From Propionispira raffinosivorans DSM 20765 (GTDB taxonomy: Bacteria; Bacillota; Negativicutes; Selenomonadales; Selenomonadaceae), in NCBI RefSeq assembly GCF_000381065.1, contig NZ_KB905853.1, positions 35,458-99,457 on the forward strand: DNA of 64,000 nt, in the 5' to 3' direction. The notes under the pieces are model-generated. The model was not told the origin of the DNA and searched no databases. It worked only from the letters and a program-made list of their open reading frames with translations. The stretch's first letter is position 1, and every line of letters starts with the position of its first letter. The position numbers were made by a program, and so were the translations under genes. Below are positions 9,118-19,108 of the stretch, one piece after another.

Positions 9118-10047
9118 TTATTTATTTTTTGTTCTAGTACGTAGTTTTATTAATATTTTAGCCATATCGTCTGGTATGGGTGCAGAAAAAAATAGTTTTT
9201 CCTTGGTAATTGGGTGAATTAAAGACAAGTTTTCTGAATGCAAAGCTTGTCCGTTAATCTTAAATGGTGATTTCGTTGTACCATATTTCGGATCTCCAAT
9301 CAACGGATGTCCAATATGTGTCATATGAACACGAATTTGATGTGTCCGGCCAGTCATTAAAGTACATTCTACTAAAGTGTAATCGCCATATCTTTCTAAA
9401 ACTTTAAATTGAGTGGAAGCCGGTTTCCCATTTTCAGCAACAATGGCCATTTTTTTTCGATCTTTAGGATCACGACCAATATCTCCATGAATAATACCCG
9501 ATTCTTCCTTTATATTTCCTTTTACAATGGCTAGATATTGTCGATGGGCCGTTTTGCTTTTTATTTGTTCCGCTAAACTCGTATGGGAAAGATCATCTTT
9601 CGCCGCAATCATGACGCCAGACGTATCCTTATCCAGGCGATGCACAATTCCAGGACGAATTTCCCCGTTAATACCAGATAAATCCTTACAATGAGCCAAA
9701 AGTGCATTTACTAATGTTCCACTATAAATACCGGATGCTGGATGTACAACCATACCTCGTGCTTTGTTGATAACAATAATATGTTGGTCCTCATACAAAA
9801 TATCAAGTGGCAGATCCTCCGCTTGAATTGAAATTGCTTGCGGCTCAGGAACGACCACTTCGACATGGTCTCCATTACATAATTTATAATTTGATTTTTG
9901 CATTTTCTGATTGACGGTAACATGACCATCCAAAACTAATTTTTGGACAAAAGATCTGGAGTGATCTGTTATTTGTTTAGCTAAAAAAACATCTAGGCGC
10001 TCTGGCGTTGTTGCAGTAAATTCATATTCATTCATTAATACGGTCAT
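9118..10047 (-). CDS. RluA/RluD-family 23S rRNA pseudouridine synthase
   Basis: Isomerises specific uridines in rRNA. The 309-residue protein has an N-terminal S4 RNA-binding domain (about residues 14-75, RLDVFLAKQI onwards) and the catalytic domain with HRLDKDTSG, the nucleophile being Asp140. The closing GRTHQIRVHM motif is present. The start ATG overlaps the lspA stop by four bases (ATGA), showing translational coupling. The target uridine cannot be assigned; RluD-like is the nearest description. Confidence 0.93.
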   Translation of the reverse strand: MTVLMNEYEFTATTPERLDVFLAKQITDHSRSFVQKLVLDGHVTVNQKMQKSNYKLCNGDHVEVVVPEPQAISIQAEDLPLDILYEDQHIIVINKARGMVVHPASGIYSGTLVNALLAHCKDLSGINGEIRPGIVHRLDKDTSGVMIAAKDDLSHTSLAEQIKSKTAHRQYLAIVKGNIKEESGIIHGDIGRDPKDRKKMAIVAENGKPASTQFKVLERYGDYTLVECTLMTGRTHQIRVHMTHIGHPLIGDPKYGTTKSPFKINGQALHSENLSLIHPITKEKLFFSAPIPDDMAKILIKLRTRTKNK

Positions 10048-10484
10048 TGCATTCTTCCTTTAAAAAGTATTGTATATATAATCAGTCCAACTCCACAAAC
10101 AATAGCAATGTCGGCTATATTGAAAATTGGCCATATTCTAAAATCAAAAAAATCAACCACATATCCGGTTTGAATCCGATCAATTAAATTCCCGACAGCC
10201 CCGCCTAATAAAAGTGCTGACCCTGCTTTTAATGGAAATTTCTCCTGCCGTAGTCTTGGATAAAAGAACATTGCCGCTAAAAGAATAAACACACCAATCA
10301 AAATAAAAAAGATGCGTTGGTTTTCCAATATTCCAAAAGCTGCTCCCGGATTTAAAATGTATGTAATATGAAAGATATGAGGGATTACCGGTATTGACAT
10401 CCCCAGATTCATCATGGACTGAATATAAAATTTTGAAAATTGATCGACTAGTATAATAACCAGGCATAAGATTAATATTGGCAC
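10044..10484 (-). CDS. lspA: Lipoprotein signal peptidase II
   Basis: Membrane aspartic protease that removes lipoprotein signal peptides. The 146-residue protein has four hydrophobic segments. The two catalytic aspartates are expected at Asp102 in GNLIDR and Asp125 in FNIADI, and NPGAAFG (45-51) is conserved. The start is GTG at 10484 with GAGGG 7 bases before it. It precedes rluD and pyrR, a common Firmicute order. Confidence 0.97.
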   Translation of the reverse strand: MPILILCLVIILVDQFSKFYIQSMMNLGMSIPVIPHIFHITYILNPGAAFGILENQRIFFILIGVFILLAAMFFYPRLRQEKFPLKAGSALLLGGAVGNLIDRIQTGYVVDFFDFRIWPIFNIADIAIVCGVGLIIYTILFKGRMQ

Positions 10485-10579
10485 GCAACAACCCTCGATT
10501 CTTTTTATAATATATTATAGCATAGCTTCACTAAAATATGAATTTGCCAGATGAAACTTCATATTTGTTCCATATCATT

Positions 10580-10613
10580 AAAATAACAACGAGCTAAAAA
10601 GCCCGTTGTTATT
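10580..10613 (-). terminator. Terminator after divIVA
   Basis: Hairpin directly behind the divIVA stop: arms AATAACAACGAGC and GCCCGTTGTTATT around a short A-run loop, followed on the minus strand by a T-containing tail. It separates the division cluster from lspA. Confidence 0.75.
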
Positions 10614-10614
10614 T

Positions 10615-11124
10615 TTAATCTAGAGGAATTTCATTGTTATGTAAACCAACTTCTTGTAACGGCACATTCTCAGCAGTACTGCTTTGATCCGTTAAATCCA
10701 ATAAATTAAGCTGTGTCACAAGCAATGTTTTCATTTTCGTCTGAAAGGAATCATATTGTCTTTGCATGTCTTGATATGAAAGGGTTTGTTGATGAACTTT
10801 TTCAGCCGCTTCTATCATCATTTTTTTGGCGTTAAGCTGCGCTTCCTGAACAATGTTAGCCGCTTCTTTTTGTGCATTCGTTTTTACTTCTTCAGCTGTT
10901 TTTTGGGCAATAAGCAACGTTTCATGTAGTGTTGCTTCCATTTGCTTAAAACGTCCTATATCATCTTGCATCTGATTGGCTTTTTCTTTAAGCTGTACAT
11001 TGTCTCTATATAACTGTTCATAGTCTTTGATAACTCGATCGAGAAATGTATCAATTTCATCTTCATTATAACCACGAAAACTCCGTTTAAATTCTTGATT
11101 ATGAATATCTAAAGGTGTAAGCAT
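10615..11124 (-). CDS. divIVA: DivIVA-family cell-division/polarity scaffold
   Basis: Coiled-coil protein that binds curved membrane at poles and septa. The N-terminus MLTPLDIHNQEFKRSFRGY and the following DEIDTFLDRV are the classic DivIVA membrane-binding domain. The rest, to about residue 150, is heptad-rich coiled coil. I start at the ATG at 11124, which matches the family; the upstream ATG adds seven residues and has no clear ribosome site. The protein is 169 residues. It follows ylmH with a 26-bp gap. Confidence 0.93.
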   Translation of the reverse strand: MLTPLDIHNQEFKRSFRGYNEDEIDTFLDRVIKDYEQLYRDNVQLKEKANQMQDDIGRFKQMEATLHETLLIAQKTAEEVKTNAQKEAANIVQEAQLNAKKMMIEAAEKVHQQTLSYQDMQRQYDSFQTKMKTLLVTQLNLLDLTDQSSTAENVPLQEVGLHNNEIPLD

Positions 11125-11150
11125 AAGCTCCGCTTCCTCTACCATTTATT

Positions 11151-11939
11151 TTATATATAGCGTCTAAGTAAAATTCCAGTCCGGCCTTTTTTTGTCTGAC
11201 CACGGACTTCTGCAACCTCAATACGGCCTCTACCGCGCATTGATATGATATCGCCTTCTTTTACCATATGAGACGAACTTTTTACAGATTGCCAGTTCAA
11301 TTTTAATTTATCGGCTTCAATATCACTCACAATTTTACTGCGTGATGAACCAAAACCTGCTGCTGCAATCGAATCCACTCGAAGCGAAGCAACCGTGGCT
11401 TTAATTTCTTTACAACGCTCTTCACGCGCTTCAATATCAGAAAATCTCCCAACTTCCGTCGTGATAGCTGACGAACCAATTTGCGTATAATTTTGCAAAA
11501 TAAACTCGCCCATTTTCACATCCGCTATGATCTTCACATGATCGGCTTTAATAAGCAAGTCCCCAATTTGACCACGGTCAATTCCCAATCCAATGAGCGA
11601 ACCTAAAACATCCCTGTGGGCAATATGATAAAATTGTGCATTCCATGATGCTTTAACAACCGTCAAGTCAAAAGATGGTGTGCCAAGAAAGTCCTCATGA
11701 ACAAAAGCCGCCTTTTGGCGTTCAGCACCCGGGTAACCACCGTCAAAAACAAGTTTCAACGCTGGATAATTGGCAGCGATTGTTTCAGCAATTTCGCAAC
11801 CATAAGGGTCTAAAAAAAACGATGTTTTAAATTTTCGGCTTTTGTTCACAGCTTCGGCAAGATCGACCAATTTAACAGCCGTTTCAGCACCCTCTGTTCC
11901 TTTATAATACCGGATAATTTTTTCACGATCTGCTGCCAT
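11151..11939 (-). CDS. ylmH: YlmH-family S4-domain RNA-binding protein
   Basis: Members have an S4 RNA-binding fold and are linked to ribosome quality control as well as being encoded in the division cluster. The 262-residue protein has an N-terminal domain with FFLDPYGCEIAE and FDGGYPGAERQ, and a C-terminal S4 domain with SRSKIVSDIEADKLKLNW. Start at the ATG at 11939, one base after the proC stop. Co-occurrence in the genome with rqcH (6.7 kb) is of interest because both are tied to stalled-ribosome rescue. Confidence 0.9.
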   Translation of the reverse strand: MAADREKIIRYYKGTEGAETAVKLVDLAEAVNKSRKFKTSFFLDPYGCEIAETIAANYPALKLVFDGGYPGAERQKAAFVHEDFLGTPSFDLTVVKASWNAQFYHIAHRDVLGSLIGLGIDRGQIGDLLIKADHVKIIADVKMGEFILQNYTQIGSSAITTEVGRFSDIEAREERCKEIKATVASLRVDSIAAAGFGSSRSKIVSDIEADKLKLNWQSVKSSSHMVKEGDIISMRGRGRIEVAEVRGQTKKGRTGILLRRYI

Positions 11940-11940
11940 A

Positions 11941-12741
11941 TTACGATTTCCCCATTGCTTTCGATTTATTTGTTGCCGCTTCAACAGCATCAATCAATGC
12001 TGCTCGAACTCCTTTTTTCTCTAAGACATGGATACCAGCAATTGTTGTCCCGCCCGGTGAAGTCACTTTGTCTCGAAGAACAGCCGGATGTTCACCTGTT
12101 TCTAGCACCATTTTGGCTGCACCCAAAAGTGTCTGTGCTGCCAGCGTAATGGATATTTGACGAGGCAAACCTGCATTGACGCCTGCATCTGCTAAAGCAT
12201 CAATCATAACAAAGACATATCCCGGACCACTACCGGACAGTCCCGTCACTGCGTCAATAGCGCTTTCTTGTAAAATCACAGCTTTACCAACTGCATTAAA
12301 TATAGATTCTACTGTTTTGCCATTTTGCTCTGACGCATTTTTCCCCAAAGCAATAGCGGACATGCCCGCGCCTACGGCAACTGGTGTATTTGGCATTACA
12401 CGCACAACTGGCTGCTGCACGAAATACGTCTCCAATGATTTCAAAGTGAGACCAGCAATCACGGAAATAACGATCGTATCCGCATTCACTAGCTTTACAA
12501 TCGACTCAATTGCTGCTTGAGCTGCCTGCGGTTTAATTGCCAGTACAACAATGTCCAGTTTTTCTAAAAACGTACTGGCATTAACCGCTGCTTGAGCACC
12601 ATATAACGTATGTAACTGTTCACATCTTTTGATTTTATGATCCGAAACATATACTTCGCTGGGCGCAAATAATTTATTTGCCAGAATTCCGCCAAGCATC
12701 GCTTCAGCCATAGCTCCGCCACCAATAAATCCTATATTCAT
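11941..12741 (-). CDS. proC: Pyrroline-5-carboxylate reductase
   Basis: Last step of proline synthesis, using NAD(P)H. The 266-residue protein starts with the dinucleotide-binding GFIGGGAMAEAM and carries the C-terminal signature region SGSGPGYVF...TSPGGTTIAG around residues 168-235. It lies between sepF and ylmH, where many Firmicutes carry the small membrane gene yggT instead; no yggT is seen in this window. Confidence 0.97.
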   Translation of the reverse strand: MNIGFIGGGAMAEAMLGGILANKLFAPSEVYVSDHKIKRCEQLHTLYGAQAAVNASTFLEKLDIVVLAIKPQAAQAAIESIVKLVNADTIVISVIAGLTLKSLETYFVQQPVVRVMPNTPVAVGAGMSAIALGKNASEQNGKTVESIFNAVGKAVILQESAIDAVTGLSGSGPGYVFVMIDALADAGVNAGLPRQISITLAAQTLLGAAKMVLETGEHPAVLRDKVTSPGGTTIAGIHVLEKKGVRAALIDAVEAATNKSKAMGKS

Positions 12742-12751
12742 GATATCACTC

Positions 12752-13246
12752 CTATTTTTTCAGCCAAGGCATGTCTGTGTCTGAGGCTTTGTTATCTTGC
12801 TGTGTATACGTTACATCCACGTTACTTGGTGCACATAAAAACACATTATTCCCCACTTTTTTTATATCACCAGAAAGTGCATACGTCGTACCACTAATAA
12901 AATCAATAATCCGTTTTGCAACTTCACTATCTGTATTTTCAAAATTAACCACAACTGGTTTTTTATTTTTCAAATAATCGGCTACCTGTTGTGCATCATC
13001 AAAAGATAAAGGTTCAATGACTATAACATTCATTTGTCTTGCCACCACATTCGTATTATTTGTACTACTCGTCGCATGGAAATTCACTACATTATTCTGC
13101 GCATAGGAGGATGTTTTTTTTGATTTGAATTCATTGGCTGCTGTTTGTTCTTCGGTCGATTCCCCTTTTTGTTCTTGAGTCTCCACTTCCTTATCGACAG
13201 AATCAATTAACCCTAGTTTACCACAAAATTTATCTATAAACGACAT
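12752..13246 (-). CDS. sepF: Cell-division protein SepF
   Basis: Membrane-associated FtsZ partner in Gram-positive-type septation. The 164-residue protein has a short N-terminal amphipathic segment (MSFIDKFCGKLGL), a Glu/Ser/Thr-rich linker to about residue 70, and the conserved C-terminal domain with VIEPLSFDDAQQVADYLKN, VNFEN and ISGTTYALSGDIKKVG. A strong AGGAGG precedes the ATG. Order yggS-sepF is standard. Confidence 0.95.
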   Translation of the reverse strand: MSFIDKFCGKLGLIDSVDKEVETQEQKGESTEEQTAANEFKSKKTSSYAQNNVVNFHATSSTNNTNVVARQMNVIVIEPLSFDDAQQVADYLKNKKPVVVNFENTDSEVAKRIIDFISGTTYALSGDIKKVGNNVFLCAPSNVDVTYTQQDNKASDTDMPWLKK

Positions 13247-13262
13247 GCTCTATTTCCTCCTA

Positions 13263-13955
13263 TTAATATTGACGCGGTCCGAAGATTGCTGTTCCAATTC
13301 GAACCATATTAGCACCTTCTTCAATGGCAGCCGTATAATCATGACTCATCCCCATAGACAACCATTTTAGATCCGTCTTTTCAAACTTATGCTGTTTCAT
13401 ATCTGTATATAAATGAAACATATTTTTAAAAATAGGTCTGACTTCTTCTAAATTATCACAAATTGGTGCAATGGTCATCAGTCCACATACGTGAAGAGAT
13501 TCCATTTGGTCAACATCACGCAGCAGATCCGGCAGGTCTTCTGCATAAATACCAAACTTGCTTTCTTCTTTTGCAATGTTGACTTGCAGCAAAACATCCT
13601 GAATTTTATTAATTTTCTTTGCTTCTTTATTAATTTCTACGGCAATTTTTTTACTATCAACCGAATGAATCATATCAAATAAATGAACAGCCTGTTTCAC
13701 TTTATTCGTCTGTAGATGTCCAAGCAAATGCCATTCAACTTCACGATCCAGTGTTGCCGCTTTGCTGATTGCTTCTTGAATGCGATTTTCACCAATGGAT
13801 AAAACGCCTGCCTCAATTGCTTCTTGCATGTCAGCAACTTCATGATTTTTAGTTACAGCAATAAGTTTTACAGAATTCGAATCGGCAGTCACCGTTCTTT
13901 TCAATAAAGAATCTTCTATTTTATTTTGTATTTCATTTAAATTTTCTCTTATCAC
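13263..13955 (-). CDS. yggS: YggS-family PLP-binding protein (PLP homeostasis)
   Basis: Pyridoxal-phosphate-binding protein that maintains vitamin B6 and amino/keto acid balance. The PLP lysine is Lys36 in KLIAVTKNHE. GENRIQEA, WHLLGHLQTNK and LSMGMSHDYTAAIEEG follow in order. I use the GTG at 13955, placed 7 bases behind GGAGG, giving 230 residues; the longer reading frame would start inside that ribosome-binding region. It precedes sepF. Confidence 0.95.
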   Translation of the reverse strand: MIRENLNEIQNKIEDSLLKRTVTADSNSVKLIAVTKNHEVADMQEAIEAGVLSIGENRIQEAISKAATLDREVEWHLLGHLQTNKVKQAVHLFDMIHSVDSKKIAVEINKEAKKINKIQDVLLQVNIAKEESKFGIYAEDLPDLLRDVDQMESLHVCGLMTIAPICDNLEEVRPIFKNMFHLYTDMKQHKFEKTDLKWLSMGMSHDYTAAIEEGANMVRIGTAIFGPRQY

Positions 13956-14030
13956 AAAAACGCCTCCATACTTTAACAAATATTCGAGAATAAGTCTAAA
14001 TATCCTCTAAATATGCAAAATATAGCGATT

Positions 14031-14846
14031 TTATTTTAAACAAAGCATCGCGGCAATTCGACCTGTCTTCCCCTGATCAGCCCGATAAGAAAAAAATACA
14101 TTCGAATTACAGGCTGTGCAAGTATCAGCCATATCAATATGTTCCGCTAGTATGCCAACTTCTTCTAATTGTATTCTATTTGCTGCCCAAAGATCAAGTT
14201 TCCATTTCTTCTGAAATGGTATAAGAATCGTGTTTGCATTCTTTGGAAAAGCCTTGCAAAACTGAAGCTGTACATCGAGACCTACTTCATAACAACACGG
14301 TCCGATCGATGGGCCAATGCCAACTAAACACTTTTTGGGATCTGTTTGAAAGGCTGCTTGCATTGCCTGCACTGTCTTTTGTGCTATTTTATGAACCGTG
14401 CCCTTCCAGCCAGCATGACTAATGCCAATCGCATGGTGTTCAGGGTCAAAAAACAGAACTGGCGTACAATCCGCAAAAAACAACATCAATGGTAAGTTTT
14501 TTATATTTGTAATTAAAGCATCTGTTTCTTTAATTGCATCCTCATAGGATGTTGCACCACGACCAGCATCTGCTGCCGTAACTTGCATAATATTGCTGCT
14601 ATGTACCTGTTCACATGTACATAAATTAGCACTTGATAGAAAAAAAGCATTACAAAACCGGTGCCTGTTTTCCAATACGGATTTTTTATCATCCCCATTA
14701 TGCATTGCTAAATTCATTTTATCAAAAGGTGCTTTACTCACTCCACCAAAACGAGTTGATATGGCATGTTCCATACCCTCTTGCGGAAAAATCGAAAATT
14801 GACCAACTTGTATAGTATCTTCTTTCTCCAGTAATGAAAAGCTCAT
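14031..14846 (-). CDS. pgeF: YfiH/PgeF-family multicopper-type protein (purine nucleosidase / peptidoglycan editing factor)
   Basis: The family (DUF152, also called laccase domain) acts on purine nucleosides and is linked to correct muropeptide ligation. The 271-residue protein has the metal-site residues in typical context: RFGGVS, the QVHSSNI segment, ADCTPVLFFDP and ISHAGWKGT. A strong GGAGGTGA precedes the ATG. It is upstream of yggS, matching other Firmicutes. The exact in vivo role is inferred from the family. Confidence 0.88.
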   Translation of the reverse strand: MSFSLLEKEDTIQVGQFSIFPQEGMEHAISTRFGGVSKAPFDKMNLAMHNGDDKKSVLENRHRFCNAFFLSSANLCTCEQVHSSNIMQVTAADAGRGATSYEDAIKETDALITNIKNLPLMLFFADCTPVLFFDPEHHAIGISHAGWKGTVHKIAQKTVQAMQAAFQTDPKKCLVGIGPSIGPCCYEVGLDVQLQFCKAFPKNANTILIPFQKKWKLDLWAANRIQLEEVGILAEHIDMADTCTACNSNVFFSYRADQGKTGRIAAMLCLK

Positions 14847-14862
14847 ATTTCACCTCCAGATT

Positions 14863-16590
14863 TTAATGACAAACACCACAGCGTTTACAGCCATCAAAAC
14901 ACTGCACTGTATGTTTTCTCTGTTTTGCATTCTCTATTTCACGATATAAATATGACTTATTAATCCCCAAATCCAATGTGTCCCAAGGGAAAACTTCATG
15001 TTCACTACGTTCACGATATAAATAAAAAGCACTGTCAAGGTTTGCTTCTTTCATTGCCTGTTTAAAACTTTTACTGCCACCCAATTGATGTGCTCGATAA
15101 AGGACGTGTGATAGTCTGCGATCACCACGAGCTAAAATCCCCTGTATATAAGCTTCTTTTGGCGATTCAATGATCACATCAATCTGTTTTGTATTTTTAA
15201 AAGAATTTTTTATATATTTCAAATCATGATCACTTTGTTTGATATCCCCCATTGGCAGCCATTGAAAAGGTGTGACTGGCTTAGGAATAAAAGGATTGAT
15301 ACTTAATGTCAATTTTCCATGACAACCTAAACTGTTCATGTAGGCTTTCACTTCCGTTGTCATGGTGAGAATAGCCTCAATATCTTCGCTCGTTTCAAAT
15401 GGCAATCCAATCATAATATAAAGCCTAAAATTGGCAACACCCGCATTTGCGCCAAGTTCAATGGCTTTAAATAAATGTTCTTTTTTGATTCCCTTGTTAA
15501 TGATCTCACGCATTTTATCACTGCCTGCTTCTGGTGCTAATGTTAATGTTTTTAAACCACTGTGTACCAAAGAATCTACAAGGTCTTTCGTGACAGAATC
15601 CGCGCGAAAAGAAGCTACGGACATGGGCATACCTAAGTCTAATATTTTATGGCACAATGTATTTATTTCAGGATAATCGGATATGGCCGCACCCATAAGT
15701 CCGACTTTTTTACCATATGTTTGCGCTTCGATAAGCATTTTTTCAATACTTTCTAAAGACCTGTTGCGAGGTTTACGAAATGCATAACCAGCCATACAAA
15801 AACGACAATGCCTGCCACAGCCACGAGCAATTTCAATTAAATAAAGATTAAATTCCGTATCATTGGTACGAATAACCGTGTGGGCATCATACGCATCTAA
15901 GTCTTGAACCCATTGCCGATGAATTTGACTTGGCACTTTGTCATCGTGTGTAATCTTCGCAACTATACCATCGTCTAGATACTCGTGCGTATAATATCTA
16001 GGCACGTATACGCCAGGAACATTCGCCAATCGCAAAAGAATAGCTTCACGTGTGAGATTATCTGCTTTTGCTTCATAATATGCATCTAAAAACAAATGGA
16101 TCGTTTCTTCACCTTCACCAATAATAAAAGCATCAATGAAAAGGTTCAGCGGCTCAGGATTAAAAGTTGCACAAGCCCCGCCAGCAATAACAATCGGATC
16201 ATCATTCGTACGTTTTGCAGCTAAAAGTTCCACTTTACCCAATTCCAAAATCTTCAATACATTAAAATAATCCATTTCAAAAGATACCGCAAAACCAATT
16301 AGGGGAAATTCATATAAAGGTTCTTGATTTTCGATACTCATAAGTGGTGTATTCGTCCGAATATATTCTTTTTCAATCAGTTTTTCCGGCAAAAAAAACC
16401 GTTCACAAGCCGTGTCTTTCCGATTGTTCATTTGTTGATACAAAATATGTATACCTAAGTTCGACATCCCTACAAAGTAAGAATTCGGATACACTAAAGC
16501 AAATTTGCTGCGTATTCCAGCGGGGAACACACTCACGCCATCCTCATTATTTAATATTTTTTGTAAATTTGCTTTTAATTCCCAAGACAA
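14863..16590 (-). CDS. B12-binding-domain radical SAM protein of unknown substrate
   Basis: A 575-residue protein with an N-terminal cobalamin-binding-like domain (about residues 25-200), then a radical SAM core with the cluster motif CGRHCRFC (CxxxCxxC) near residue 257. A cysteine-rich C-terminal tail (CFDGCKRCGVC) may hold an extra metal or cluster. It resembles the family often paired with a DUF2344 partner in Firmicutes, but no partner lies beside it. Start is TTG at 16590, 9 bases behind GGAG. Its substrate is unknown; family assignment is firm, function is not. Confidence 0.8.
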   Translation of the reverse strand: MSWELKANLQKILNNEDGVSVFPAGIRSKFALVYPNSYFVGMSNLGIHILYQQMNNRKDTACERFFLPEKLIEKEYIRTNTPLMSIENQEPLYEFPLIGFAVSFEMDYFNVLKILELGKVELLAAKRTNDDPIVIAGGACATFNPEPLNLFIDAFIIGEGEETIHLFLDAYYEAKADNLTREAILLRLANVPGVYVPRYYTHEYLDDGIVAKITHDDKVPSQIHRQWVQDLDAYDAHTVIRTNDTEFNLYLIEIARGCGRHCRFCMAGYAFRKPRNRSLESIEKMLIEAQTYGKKVGLMGAAISDYPEINTLCHKILDLGMPMSVASFRADSVTKDLVDSLVHSGLKTLTLAPEAGSDKMREIINKGIKKEHLFKAIELGANAGVANFRLYIMIGLPFETSEDIEAILTMTTEVKAYMNSLGCHGKLTLSINPFIPKPVTPFQWLPMGDIKQSDHDLKYIKNSFKNTKQIDVIIESPKEAYIQGILARGDRRLSHVLYRAHQLGGSKSFKQAMKEANLDSAFYLYRERSEHEVFPWDTLDLGINKSYLYREIENAKQRKHTVQCFDGCKRCGVCH

Positions 16591-16621
16591 ATTTTCTCAC
16601 TCCAAACCAAATTAAATATGT

Positions 16622-16656
16622 TAAGAAAAACAGCCCACATAGTGTGAGCCGAATTT
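16622..16656 (-). terminator. Possible terminator after nrdR
   Basis: Minus-strand hairpin (8 bp with two G-T pairs, CGGCTCAC/GTGGGCTG) followed by TTTTTCTT. It would separate nrdR from the radical SAM gene, or act as a partial terminator. Confidence 0.55.
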
Positions 16657-16671
16657 TTATATCTTACTATT

Positions 16672-17154
16672 CTAATTTTTTGATTTTGTCGAATCATTCT
16701 TTTTTGATTCGATCAATTCTTCTAATTCCTCTTTAAAATTACTGATATCTGTAAATTTTCGATAAACAGAGGCAAATCGAATATAGGCAACATCATCAAA
16801 GGCCTTAAGCTTTTCCATGACAAGTTGTCCAATTGCCTCAGTCGAAACTTCACGATCCATAGGATTACGTAATTCTTTTTCAATCTCATCTGTCAAATTA
16901 ATGATTTTCTCCATAGAAACAGTTCGTTTATCACAAGAACGAATCAATCCATTCAATAATTTATTTCGATCAAACAGCACTCGGCGACCATCATTTTTTA
17001 TAACCATTAAAGGAATTTTTTCAATAACTTCATAAGTTGTAAATCGTTTGCCACAACTCGTACATTCACGGCGGCGTCGAATCGTATTTCCATCATCTGC
17101 GGCGCGAGAATCAATTACACGGCTATCTGCCGTTTTACAAAACGGGCAACGCAT
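16672..17154 (-). CDS. nrdR: Transcriptional repressor NrdR
   Basis: ATP/dATP-sensing repressor of ribonucleotide reductase genes. The N-terminal zinc ribbon has Cys3, Cys6, Cys31 and Cys34, and is followed by the ATP-cone domain (about residues 49-139) beginning PLMVIKNDGRRVLFDRNKL. The 160-residue length is normal. The targets (nrd genes) are not in this window. AAGGTG precedes the ATG. Confidence 0.97.
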   Translation of the reverse strand: MRCPFCKTADSRVIDSRAADDGNTIRRRRECTSCGKRFTTYEVIEKIPLMVIKNDGRRVLFDRNKLLNGLIRSCDKRTVSMEKIINLTDEIEKELRNPMDREVSTEAIGQLVMEKLKAFDDVAYIRFASVYRKFTDISNFKEELEELIESKKNDSTKSKN

Positions 17155-17230
17155 TTAAGGCACCTTCTCTCCTTAAGATAAACACTTTTTCTATTATAAC
17201 ATACTTTATTCCTAGAAATAGCAGGACCAT

Positions 17231-19096
17231 TTAATCATGTTTTCTAACGATTTTCCGATTTGTTTTTTTTGAAACATCCGACTTTTTCAGGCTTTTCTCA
17301 ACTGAATGTTCCTGGGGGCGAATCAAACATTTTGGACCATAGCCTATTAGGTCTTCCCGTTTTGCTTTAAGCAAAGCGTTATACACAATGAAACGATTTT
17401 TAGGATCGCGATATTGCATCAAGGCTCGCTGCATTTGTTTTTCTACCGGATCTTTCGCAACATACACCGTTTCGCCAGTTAGTGGATTCATTCCCGTGTA
17501 ATACATACAGGTTGACAACGTGCCTGGTGTTGGAATGAAATCCTGTACCTGTTCCGGACGATAGTTGAGATCACGAATAAATTCCGCTAGTTCCACAGCA
17601 TCTTTTAAGGATGCTCCTGGATGACTCGACATAAAATATGGTACTAAATATTGTTTTTTATTGATTTTTTGATTCATTTTTTTAAAAGCATCGGCAAAAC
17701 GTACATAGACCGTTTTACCAGATTTTCCCATCAGGTTTGTCACTTTTTCGGAAATATGCTCTGGTGCGACTTTTAATTGTCCACTAATATGATATCGGCA
17801 TAATTCCTCTAAAAAATCATCTTTAACAGCCATAAGATAATCAAAACGAATACCTGAACGGATAAATACTTTTTTAACCTTTGGCAGAGCTCGTAAAGCT
17901 CGTAAAAGTTCTATATAGTCGGTATGACTTTTAGTAAGATTTTTACAAGGGGTTGGCGCTAAACATTGCTTTTCACGGCAAGTGCCGCGCTCGAGCTGGG
18001 ACTTACACGATGGTACATGAAAATTAGCAGTTGGCCCCCCAACATCATGTATATAACCTTTAAACTCTGGCAGCTTTGTTAAAATCTCAGCTTCCGCTAC
18101 AATCGATTCTTGGCTTCTTGATTGAATGATTCGACCTTGGTGGGAAACAATCGCACAAAAATGACAGCCACCAAAACAACCGCGGTGGCTGACTAAACTA
18201 AACTGCACTTCTTGTATTGCCGGAACACCGCCCATTGCTTCATAAATTGGATGATACGTTCGCTGATATGGCAAGGCATAAATTTCATCCATCTCTTCCA
18301 TAGTTAAGGGAAGTGCTGGAGCATTTTGAACCAGATATTGATTACCCGATGCTTGGACAATGGTTTTTCCACGAATCGCATCTTGCTCAAAATATTCGAC
18401 TTTAAAAGCTTCACTAAAAGATTGCTTGTTTTTACTAACCAATTCGCAAGATGGCACTTCAATCGCATCCCAAACATAATCAAGATTGGATGTAACATAA
18501 CAAGTTCCCTTTACGGTAGTAATTGCTGCAATTTCAATGCCCTGATGTAATTCCGCGGCGATTTCTAAAATTTGTTTTTCGCCCATTCCATAAATTAATA
18601 AATCGGCTCGACTATCAAATAAAATAGACCGACGAATCGTATCCGACCAATAATCGTAATGGGCAAAACGCCTTAAGCTAGCTTCAATGCCACCAATAAT
18701 AATTGGCACTTTCCCAAAAATCTCACGCAATCGATTACAATAAACCACCACAGCGCGATCTGGTCTATGACCTGAGTGTCCGCCCGGTGAATAAGAATCC
18801 GTATGGCGAAATTTTTTTGATGCTGTAAATTTATTTAACATAGAATCAAGATTTCCGCTCGAGACAAGAAATCCTAATCTTGGTTTACCTAATTTTTTAA
18901 AATCATCCGTACTTTTCCAATCAGGCTGCGCAATAATACCAACTTTATAACCATGTTTTTCTAATATACGACAAATAATTGCTGGTCCAAAACTTGGATG
19001 ATCAACATATGCATCACCTGAAATAAAAATAAAATCCAGCATATCCCAATTTCGGTCTTGCATATCCGCTTTACTAATCGGTAAAAAATCTTTCAT
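17231..19096 (-). CDS. ygiQ: YgiQ-family radical SAM protein
   Basis: A 621-residue protein with an N-terminal YgiQ domain ([19 protein letters not shown]) and a radical SAM core with CFGGCHFC near residues 310-317. A second cysteine group ([21 protein letters not shown], in part) follows near residue 370, as is usual for the family. The C-terminus is basic. The biochemical role of YgiQ is unknown. It lies between rodZ (12-bp gap) and nrdR. Confidence 0.88.
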   Translation of the reverse strand: MKDFLPISKADMQDRNWDMLDFIFISGDAYVDHPSFGPAIICRILEKHGYKVGIIAQPDWKSTDDFKKLGKPRLGFLVSSGNLDSMLNKFTASKKFRHTDSYSPGGHSGHRPDRAVVVYCNRLREIFGKVPIIIGGIEASLRRFAHYDYWSDTIRRSILFDSRADLLIYGMGEKQILEIAAELHQGIEIAAITTVKGTCYVTSNLDYVWDAIEVPSCELVSKNKQSFSEAFKVEYFEQDAIRGKTIVQASGNQYLVQNAPALPLTMEEMDEIYALPYQRTYHPIYEAMGGVPAIQEVQFSLVSHRGCFGGCHFCAIVSHQGRIIQSRSQESIVAEAEILTKLPEFKGYIHDVGGPTANFHVPSCKSQLERGTCREKQCLAPTPCKNLTKSHTDYIELLRALRALPKVKKVFIRSGIRFDYLMAVKDDFLEELCRYHISGQLKVAPEHISEKVTNLMGKSGKTVYVRFADAFKKMNQKINKKQYLVPYFMSSHPGASLKDAVELAEFIRDLNYRPEQVQDFIPTPGTLSTCMYYTGMNPLTGETVYVAKDPVEKQMQRALMQYRDPKNRFIVYNALLKAKREDLIGYGPKCLIRPQEHSVEKSLKKSDVSKKTNRKIVRKHD

Positions 19097-19108
19097 GTTC
19101 GTCTCCTG

